Source: JBECKQ01 sp040235375 (lineage in GTDB: Bacteria; Planctomycetota; Phycisphaerae; UBA1845). Taken from it: DNA of 28,292 nucleotides. Below, one piece after another: positions 15,630-21,400 of this stretch. The notes beneath the pieces are model-generated. The model searched no databases and was not told the DNA's origin. It worked only from the letters and a program-made list of their open reading frames with translations. Position numbers and translations under genes: made by a program. The first letter of the stretch is position 1. Every line of letters begins with the position of its first letter. The stretch is from assembly GCA_040235375.1 (NCBI GenBank), contig JBECKQ010000142.1, positions 1-28,292 on the forward strand, written 5' to 3'.

Positions 15630-15738
15630 CTACCAAGCCCCGTCCGCGTCGAGCGTCGCTGCCTTTGGTGCTCCCACACTCAAGGAACACTGTTAGTAGC
15701 CGCGTCGCTGGCGCGTGGTCATTTCGTGCGGCCATGTA

Positions 15739-15767
15739 TTGGAAACGTAACAGCGTTTCGGTATGCT
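15739..15767 (+). promoter_or_regulatory. Candidate promoter of the zinc-ribbon gene with an internal dyad
   Basis: TTGGAA (15739-15744) and TATGCT (15762-15767) are separated by 17 bases, each matching four of six bases of the sigma-70 consensus. The perfect dyad GAAACG/CGTTTC (15742-15747/15754-15759) overlaps the -35 and spacer and could be an operator. The leader to ATG 15810 would be about 35 bases. Confidence 0.35.
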
Positions 15768-15809
15768 GATTCTCGGTCGGGCATCTGAGTTGGAAAGGAC
15801 TCAAGGGCC

Positions 15810-17321
15810 ATGGCCGAATCCTCGTCTTCGCATACTGTCTTTCGTTGTCAATGCGGCGCCAAGCTGAAGATCCCGGCCGCCGCGGCCGGCCGGCGATTCA
15901 AATGCCCGCGTTGCGGTTTCCAGATCGAGGCCTCGGCGGCGCTGGCGCAGAGTTCCTCGTCATCGTCGCCGGCCCGCAAGGCGACCGCTCCCACGGCGCC
16001 GCGCCCCGCCCAGGCACCCAGCAGACCCGTCGAGTCGCCTGGCGACGGCGACTCGATGCTCGACGAGTTGTTCAGCGCCGAACAGTCAGCGCACACCACG
16101 GCGCGGTCGGCGGTGCTCGATCACCAGAAGAACTGCCCGAGGTGCAAGTCGCCGACGGCCGCCAGCGCGATGACCTGTCTGCGGTGCGGGTACAACTTCG
16201 CCGCACCGCCGCAACAGCCGGTTGCGAAACCGAAACGTGGGGCGACGCTCGGCAAGCTGGCGAAGTCGGGCGGACGGTTCACCATCGGGTGCCTGCTCAG
16301 CGGCGCAGGCGCAATCATCGGCGCAGTGGTCTGGTGTATCGTGGCGGTGATTACCGGCTACGAGCTGAGCTGGATCGCGATCGGCGTCGGGGCCGCGGCG
16401 GGCTACGGCATGGTGCTCGGCTACGGCAAGCAAAACGGGCTGGCCGGCCTTGTGTCGGTGGGCATGGCGCTCGTTGGGATCGTTCTGGGCAAGATCGCGA
16501 TCGTTGTGTTCGTTCTGTACGCCATATTCTCCGGGAATTCGCAGGATCCCGACATTCAACGCGCGTTCGTCCAGCAGGCGATGATTGAAGAGAAACTGGC
16601 GGAACGGCATGCCTACAATGACCGCGACCGCGAGGAACAGTGGGACGAGGTGGCCGACGAGGTCGAGCAGATCACCGCGAAAATGGGCGATGAGGAGATT
16701 CGCGGCCTGTGGCAGAAGTACCGCGACGAGCTGGCTACATCGAATCGAGAGGATCGCGAATGGCGGCTCGCCGAGCACCGCGCTCAGCGGGCGGGCGACA
16801 AGGCCGGGCTCCTGCCGTGGTGCGATCGGCGCGAAGAACTGACGCAGGAGCACCTGCAAACGATCAAGGCGCTGAGCGACGAGGAGTTGGACGCCGAACT
16901 GGCCGGGCTCGATGAGTGGGAAAACGAGGGACGCTACGCAGACGCGGAGTACGTGCGCGACTATCTCATCTACCACCAGGCCAACGACGCCATGTACGGG
17001 CCGGATTCCCCCGACGAGGAGGACGAGGCCGCCGAAGAGGCGCGGTGGAAAGTCGTATACGCGAAGGCAACGACTGAAGTCGAGGCCGTTCCGGTTGCCG
17101 AGCGGGCAGCGGAAGTCCGACGGATCGAAGACGAGGCCCAGCGTCAGCAAGAGGAAATGCTGGCGAACCTGCAGCGATCGATGGACTCGGAAACCGGCGG
17201 GGGATCAGGAGGCTGGGTCGCGCTGTTCTTCAGCGCAATGTTCGACCCGATCGACGGCCTGTTTCTTCTGTTGGCGATGGCCACCGCGTTCAAGGTGGGC
17301 ATGGGCTCGAGCGCCGAGTAG
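15810..17321 (+). CDS. Double zinc-ribbon membrane protein of unknown function
   Basis: The 503-residue protein has two zinc ribbons: Cys13-x-Cys15 with Cys32-x-x-Cys35, and Cys109-x-x-Cys112 with Cys123-x-x-Cys126. They are joined by a Ser/Pro/Ala linker. Three hydrophobic segments follow (about 157-181, 187-205 and 213-240) in a Gly/Ala/Val-rich block that includes G-Y-E-L-S-W-I-A-I-G-V-G-A. A long charged helical region (about 245-455, rich in Glu, Asp and Arg) comes next, and a hydrophobic stretch near 469-495 close to the C-terminus. This zinc-ribbon plus membrane-block design is common in planctomycetes but has no assigned job. GGAAAGGA (15792-15799) precedes the ATG by ten bases. It is downstream of the ExeA-like gene with a 180-base gap and its own candidate promoter. 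Confidence 0.8.
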   Translation: MAESSSSHTVFRCQCGAKLKIPAAAAGRRFKCPRCGFQIEASAALAQSSSSSSPARKATAPTAPRPAQAPSRPVESPGDGDSMLDELFSAEQSAHTTARSAVLDHQKNCPRCKSPTAASAMTCLRCGYNFAAPPQQPVAKPKRGATLGKLAKSGGRFTIGCLLSGAGAIIGAVVWCIVAVITGYELSWIAIGVGAAAGYGMVLGYGKQNGLAGLVSVGMALVGIVLGKIAIVVFVLYAIFSGNSQDPDIQRAFVQQAMIEEKLAERHAYNDRDREEQWDEVADEVEQITAKMGDEEIRGLWQKYRDELATSNREDREWRLAEHRAQRAGDKAGLLPWCDRREELTQEHLQTIKALSDEELDAELAGLDEWENEGRYADAEYVRDYLIYHQANDAMYGPDSPDEEDEAAEEARWKVVYAKATTEVEAVPVAERAAEVRRIEDEAQRQQEEMLANLQRSMDSETGGGSGGWVALFFSAMFDPIDGLFLLLAMATAFKVGMGSSAE

Positions 17322-17409
17322 CGCGCTGCGGATCTCTGGAGCGGAAATGAGGCCGGCCCGCGCGGTTCAAGTCGCGGCCTGCTCACGGCTCTTGGGCGCT
17401 GATACACGA

Positions 17410-17468
17410 GGTTCAGCGAGCAAAGGCGGCAAGCGCCACGGCGCGTTTCCCCGAGTGCCCGCTGAACC
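17410..17468. repeat. Inverted repeat between convergent genes
   Basis: GGTTCAGCG (17410-17418) is perfectly repeated inverted as CGCTGAACC (17460-17468). A smaller GGCG/CGCC hairpin lies inside. The gap separates the stops of two convergent genes, so a bidirectional, T-poor terminator or mRNA 3' stabiliser is the simplest reading. Confidence 0.45.
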
Positions 17469-17494
17469 CTGAGCCTGTTCGCACACCTGCCGGT

Positions 17495-18544
17495 CTACTC
17501 ATCCGGCGGTTCGTCGTTGTTGCCGGCATCCGTGGCGTCGCCTTCGTCGTACTGATCGCCGGACGATTGATCCACTTCTTCGTCGGGCTGCTGAGCGTTC
17601 TGTTCCGGCTGCACCTGCTGCGGGCGATGGCCGCGACCAAAGCGCCGGCCGCCGCGCTGGTGACCCTGCTCTGATCGTTCGAGCTCGGCAAGCTTCTCCT
17701 CGAACCGGGCAGCCTGCTGGTCGTCGAGAACGCCGATGATGTCGTCCTTGACCGACTTGAGATACTCGGCGGTGTCGCCGCCCTCCCGCTCCGGTGTCCG
17801 GATGTTGCGCGTGGCTTCGACGATGATGTCGCGGATCTGGGTCTGCTGCTCCGGCGAAGGGCCGATCAACTGCGCGGCGCGGTGATAGCGGCGGAGAACG
17901 ACCTCCGGCTGTTCCGGCTCACGCAGCAGATCGCTGTAATCGGCGACGATGCGGTCGAACTTCGGCAACTGATCCTCGTCCAGCTTGCCGCGGATGTTGT
18001 CGACAAGCTGCTGCATAGAGGGCCGACCGGCGCTGCGCTGGCGCAGCTTCGATATCTCCTCCCGCAACTGCATGGCGCGATCGCGATCCTGATTTCTCTG
18101 GGCATCGCGCATCTCGTCGACGAGCTCCCTCATCCGCTCGCTGCGTTCGAGCCGTTGCTGGCGCTGCTCCTCCGGCGTCATCTGCTCCGGTTCGGCGAGC
18201 ACGTCGTTGAAGTACGACTCGATGGCGGCGGCCTGATCGTCATCAAGATTGAGCTTGTCGAACAGTTCGTCCTCGAACTGTTCGAGCCGGTGACGCTGTT
18301 CGTCGGTCAAGCCCGCCTGGCGCTCGGGCACGCGGCTGAAGCCGTGTTGCACCGGTTGCTCCGGCGCGACCTGCTCGGGCGCCGCCTGATCGGGTGCGTC
18401 CTGATCCGGCGCCACCTGGTCCGGTTCGACGACCGGTTGCTCCTGTTGAGCATCGGGACCGGGCTGATCCTGCGCCAGGACCGGCGCAGCAAACAGCATG
18501 GCGAACAATGAGGCGGACAATAAGCGCAAGGCACGCGTGTACAT
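17495..18544 (-). CDS. Secreted Pro/Gln/Asp-rich helical protein of unknown function
   Basis: The 349-residue protein has a clear Sec signal peptide (cleavage after VLA, residue 24). A low-complexity zone of five PDQxA-type pentapeptides (41-65) follows. Residues about 78-300 are charged and helical, with recurring L-x-x-D-Q/E-x-x-x-F-x-x-x-L patterns (DDDQAAAIESYF, DEDQLPKFDRIV, DDQQAARFEEKL). These recall the heat-resistance/Spy-like helical proteins of planctomycetes, although the LTxxQ motif itself is not clear. The tail from 300 is Gln, Asp and Glu rich and ends in an acidic run. GGAGGAA sits five bases before the ATG. The gene is convergent with the zinc-ribbon gene and divergent from the M48 protease gene (84-base gap). 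A periplasmic chaperone-like or sensor role would be inference. Confidence 0.8.
   Translation of the reverse strand: MYTRALRLLSASLFAMLFAAPVLAQDQPGPDAQQEQPVVEPDQVAPDQDAPDQAAPEQVAPEQPVQHGFSRVPERQAGLTDEQRHRLEQFEDELFDKLNLDDDQAAAIESYFNDVLAEPEQMTPEEQRQQRLERSERMRELVDEMRDAQRNQDRDRAMQLREEISKLRQRSAGRPSMQQLVDNIRGKLDEDQLPKFDRIVADYSDLLREPEQPEVVLRRYHRAAQLIGPSPEQQTQIRDIIVEATRNIRTPEREGGDTAEYLKSVKDDIIGVLDDQQAARFEEKLAELERSEQGHQRGGRRFGRGHRPQQVQPEQNAQQPDEEVDQSSGDQYDEGDATDAGNNDEPPDE
18350..18424 (-). repeat. Five pentapeptide repeats (PDQxA/PEQxx)
   Basis: Residues 41-65 of the secreted helical protein read as five consecutive copies of P-(D/E)-Q-x-x, the first four ending in Ala. The DNA shows the matching 15-base period on the minus strand. 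Such a tract is a likely flexible spacer after the signal peptide and may vary in copy number between strains. Confidence 0.8.
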
Positions 18545-18628
18545 CTTCGTTCCTCCAGAAAGCGAAAGCTGCGGCTTGTGCTCCGGCTATGGTCACGGAC
18601 AATAGCGCGGAGAGCCGCGAGACGTTAG

Positions 18629-20266
18629 ATGTTACTCGCGGCGGCTTTCGACGCCAAGATGCCGGCCGGGACATCGGAAGACCAGGCGGGCGGGGGACGC
18701 GCCGGGCGGCGTCGGGGCCAAGCGGCGAACTTTACTAATCGACTGGTATTCATGCACTTACAGATCGTCGTGGCTTTTGTGCTGCTGCTCTGGTGGCTGA
18801 CCCACGGCGGGTCCGCGGTGGTCACCCACCCGGCCTGGGTGCTGGCGATCGTCTGGGGCAAGGTGCCGCTGTTCGCGGGCGTGGCGTGGATCGTCCAGCG
18901 ATCGGCGCTGCTGCGGCTGCAAGCGAACCGCTCCAAACCGCAGCAACCGCTGACGTACTACCACTGGGGGATGTTCGCTTTGCGGATGATGATCCTGGGC
19001 TGCGTCGTCGTGGACCTGTTCCTGACGAGGTGGCCGGATCTCCTTCTGGCCGTGCCGGTTCTCGGGGCGATACCCGGCGTTGCAGCGCTGTGCGCGCTGG
19101 CGCCATACTTCGTCACCCTGATCGCGACGCTGTGGGTGGTGTTTCCGATGGAGCGCGCCAGTCGGAACATGTCCGTCGGCCCGGCGCGGTGGACGAAAAG
19201 CCAGTACATCGTCTTCCACATTCGCCATCAGATGCTGATCGTGTCGCTGCCGCTCTCGATCATCGTGGTGGCGTACGTTGCGACCCGAGACTACGGCGAC
19301 TGGCTGGCGCGCAAGTTCGGCTTCGCCGGCGCCCCGGACGTGACGCTCGGTGCCGTGGCGGTGGCGGTGTTCGTTCTCGCTCCCGTGATGCTGCGCTTCA
19401 TCTGGCCGACATCTCCGCTGCCGGACGGGCCGCTGCGTGGCAAGCTGCTCGACCTCTGCGAGCGGATCGGCTTGAACGTCCGGGAGATCCTCGTGTGGCA
19501 CAGCGGCGGCGTCATGGTAAACGCGGCGGTGATGGGGCTGTTTCCGCGAGTGCGCTACATCCTGCTTTCCGACGCGCTGCTCGACGTGATGAGCGACAAG
19601 GAGATCGAGGCGGTGTTCGGACACGAGGCAGGGCACGTGCGTCATCATCACATTCAGTACTTCCTGCTGTTCGCCCTGATCAGCACGTTGATCGTCTCCG
19701 GCCTGATCGAGGTGCTTGTGCGCGTTTGGGATCCGGGCAATCCGGCAGGCTCGCTGACAAACGACGAGATTCAATTGATCGGGCTGCTGGCCGCGGTGCC
19801 GCTGTGGGGTATTCTGTTCGGATGGATATCGCGCCGTTTCGAGCGCCAGGCGGATACGTTCGGGGCGATGTGCGCGACGCCGGTCAAGGACGAGCCGCCG
19901 TGCAGACTGCCGTGCCCCGTTCACGACGATCCGGGCCGGCCGCCGGAGGGGGCGATCTGCTCGACGGGGGCCAGCGTCTTCCTCGAGGCGCTGCGCAAAG
20001 TGGCCGTACTGAACGGCATTCCGCCGGAGGAGCGAAGCTGGCGGCACTCGAGCATCGCCTCGCGAATGCGGTTTTTGACGCGATTGTCCGGCGACCCGGT
20101 CCTGAGTCGGCGGTTTCATCGGCTGGTCCGGTGGATCAAACTCGGGTTGGTCGTAGGATGCATCGGCGGCGGGTTGGTGGCGGCCTGGTACGTGTGGGGG
20201 CAGCCGGACCACCGGGAGCAGGTCATCCGCGCCTTGACGGCGCCCCTGCGACGCCTCGGACAGTGA
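18629..20266 (+). CDS. M48-family membrane zinc metalloprotease
   Basis: The 545-residue protein is an integral-membrane M48 (Ste24/HtpX-like) peptidase. The zinc motif is H332-E-A-G-H336, followed by V-R-H-H-H. The third ligand is Glu405 in R-R-F-E-R-Q-A-D-T-F-G-A, and W-R-H-S-S-I-A-S-R-M-R-F-L (471-483) is the typical substrate-side strip. About seven hydrophobic segments are seen, several before the catalytic site and one near 505-523. Unusual is a Cys-containing insert between the third ligand and the G-A-x-x-F-L-E-A-L helix: Cys415, Cys425, Cys429 and Cys444. Start choice is uncertain: ATG 18629 has no Shine-Dalgarno, and ATG 18752 (M-H-L-Q) would begin directly at the first membrane helix. 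FolD-like follows 21 bases later, so the two are probably cotranscribed. It likely acts in membrane protein quality control. Confidence 0.88.
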   Translation: MLLAAAFDAKMPAGTSEDQAGGGRAGRRRGQAANFTNRLVFMHLQIVVAFVLLLWWLTHGGSAVVTHPAWVLAIVWGKVPLFAGVAWIVQRSALLRLQANRSKPQQPLTYYHWGMFALRMMILGCVVVDLFLTRWPDLLLAVPVLGAIPGVAALCALAPYFVTLIATLWVVFPMERASRNMSVGPARWTKSQYIVFHIRHQMLIVSLPLSIIVVAYVATRDYGDWLARKFGFAGAPDVTLGAVAVAVFVLAPVMLRFIWPTSPLPDGPLRGKLLDLCERIGLNVREILVWHSGGVMVNAAVMGLFPRVRYILLSDALLDVMSDKEIEAVFGHEAGHVRHHHIQYFLLFALISTLIVSGLIEVLVRVWDPGNPAGSLTNDEIQLIGLLAAVPLWGILFGWISRRFERQADTFGAMCATPVKDEPPCRLPCPVHDDPGRPPEGAICSTGASVFLEALRKVAVLNGIPPEERSWRHSSIASRMRFLTRLSGDPVLSRRFHRLVRWIKLGLVVGCIGGGLVAAWYVWGQPDHREQVIRALTAPLRRLGQ

Positions 20267-20287
20267 CGCAACCGGCGACGGAGATCC

Positions 20288-21175
20288 ATGACAGCAACAG
20301 TGGTCAATGGAACGGCCCTCGCGGAGCGGCTCCGGCACGAGACGGTGGAACGCCTCGAGGAGCTCGGACGCCGGAGCGTGATCGTCCGACTGGACACCGT
20401 CCTCGTGGGCCGGCCGCACGCCGGCCTTGTCTACGCCCAGGCGCAGGAGCGGCGCTGCCGGCGATTGGGAATCGACTTCCGCCTGCACGCGTTGCCCGCC
20501 GACAGCACGGATGAGCAATTGCGGACATTTCTGACGAGCCTGAGCCGCGATCCGGATGTCACCGGGATTCTGCTGAATCTGCCGCTTCCGCCGCACCTCG
20601 ACGCACCGGCGGCGCAGTACGCCATCGATCCCTACAAGGATGTCGAGGGGGTGAACCCGGCGAACATCGGCCTGGCGTTCTACGGCACGCCGATCATCGC
20701 GCCGTGCACGGCGCGGGCGGTCATGGCCGTCCTGCGGGAGGCGAACGTCGAGCTGCGGGGGCGCCGGGTGGTCGTCGTCGGCCAGGGCAACGTGGCCGGT
20801 AAGCCGATCGCGCTGCAATTGATGTGCGAGGAGGCGACGGTCATCACGTGCAACAAGTACACGGAGAACCTGGGGGAGCTGACGCGATCAGCCGAGGTGC
20901 TCGTTTGCGCGGCGGGGGTGCCGGAACTGATCCGCGGGGAGCACGTTCAACCGGGCGCGGTTGTGATTGACGTGGGGATCAACCAGATTCCGGCCGATCC
21001 GGCGCGCGGCGTCCAGGAGCACATCGTCGGCGACGTATGCTTCGAGGACGTGAAAGCGCTTGCCACGGTGATTACCCCGGTACCGGGTGGAATCGGTCCC
21101 GTGACGGTGGCGATGTTGTTGCGAAGCGCCGTGGACGCAGCGGCGAAGCAATTGAGCGTGAGAAGGATTCCGTAG
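20288..21175 (+). CDS. folD: FolD-family protein with an altered active site
   Basis: The 295-residue protein aligns along its whole length with methylene-tetrahydrofolate dehydrogenase/methenyl-tetrahydrofolate cyclohydrolase. Conserved are Tyr49, the L-P-L-P strip (98-101), K-D-V (117-119), A-P-C-T (138-141), the V-I-D-V-G-I-N strand (226-232), G-D-V-C-F-E-D (248-254) and P-V-P-G-G-I-G-P-V-T (264-273). The catalytic lysine of Y-x-x-x-K is Gln53 here (Y-A-Q-A-Q, codon CAG at 20444-20446). The Gln of V-Q-L-P-L-P is Asn97, and K-D-V-D-G is K-D-V-E-G. The NADP loop reads V-V-G-Q-G-N-V-A-G. Loss of that lysine abolishes cyclohydrolase in studied enzymes while dehydrogenase can persist, so it may be dehydrogenase-only or have another substrate. 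It is cotranscribed with the M48 protease gene. The symbol reflects family, not proven function. Confidence 0.88.
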   Translation: MTATVVNGTALAERLRHETVERLEELGRRSVIVRLDTVLVGRPHAGLVYAQAQERRCRRLGIDFRLHALPADSTDEQLRTFLTSLSRDPDVTGILLNLPLPPHLDAPAAQYAIDPYKDVEGVNPANIGLAFYGTPIIAPCTARAVMAVLREANVELRGRRVVVVGQGNVAGKPIALQLMCEEATVITCNKYTENLGELTRSAEVLVCAAGVPELIRGEHVQPGAVVIDVGINQIPADPARGVQEHIVGDVCFEDVKALATVITPVPGGIGPVTVAMLLRSAVDAAAKQLSVRRIP

Positions 21176-21186
21176 CGGCGCAATGC

Positions 21187-21198
21187 GGGCATCTTGCC
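21187..21198. repeat. Decayed partial copy of the 9223-9307 palindromic element
   Basis: GGGCATCTTGCC is identical to the inverted core of the third hairpin at 9284-9302, and the flanks (GCAAT before, ATGACGG after, TGCCAC at 21213-21218) look like worn arms of the same unit. The identity is short, so relatedness is a suggestion. Confidence 0.4.
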
Positions 21199-21257
21199 AT
21201 GACGGACGCCAATGCCACATCGGCGCCACCCACGCGCGACTGAGAAACAGCTAGTTA

Positions 21258-21263
21258 TATAAT
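21258..21263 (+). promoter_or_regulatory. Consensus -10 box before the histidine kinase gene
   Basis: TATAAT occurs in the AT-rich run TTATATAATC, rare in this GC-rich window, about 138 bases before the kinase start. No good -35 hexamer lies 16-18 bases upstream, so an activator-dependent promoter or chance are both possible. Confidence 0.35.
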
Positions 21264-21400
21264 CTCGCAGGTGCCGATTCGGCTTTCTGATTCGTTGAGA
21301 ATCTCGGCGGCTCATGAAGCCGCTTGGTTGAGTCTCGTATGCCCAATTGTTAGGATGCGGACGTGGTCGTGCAGGGCCAGTTCTGCCGGGAGACCGGACG

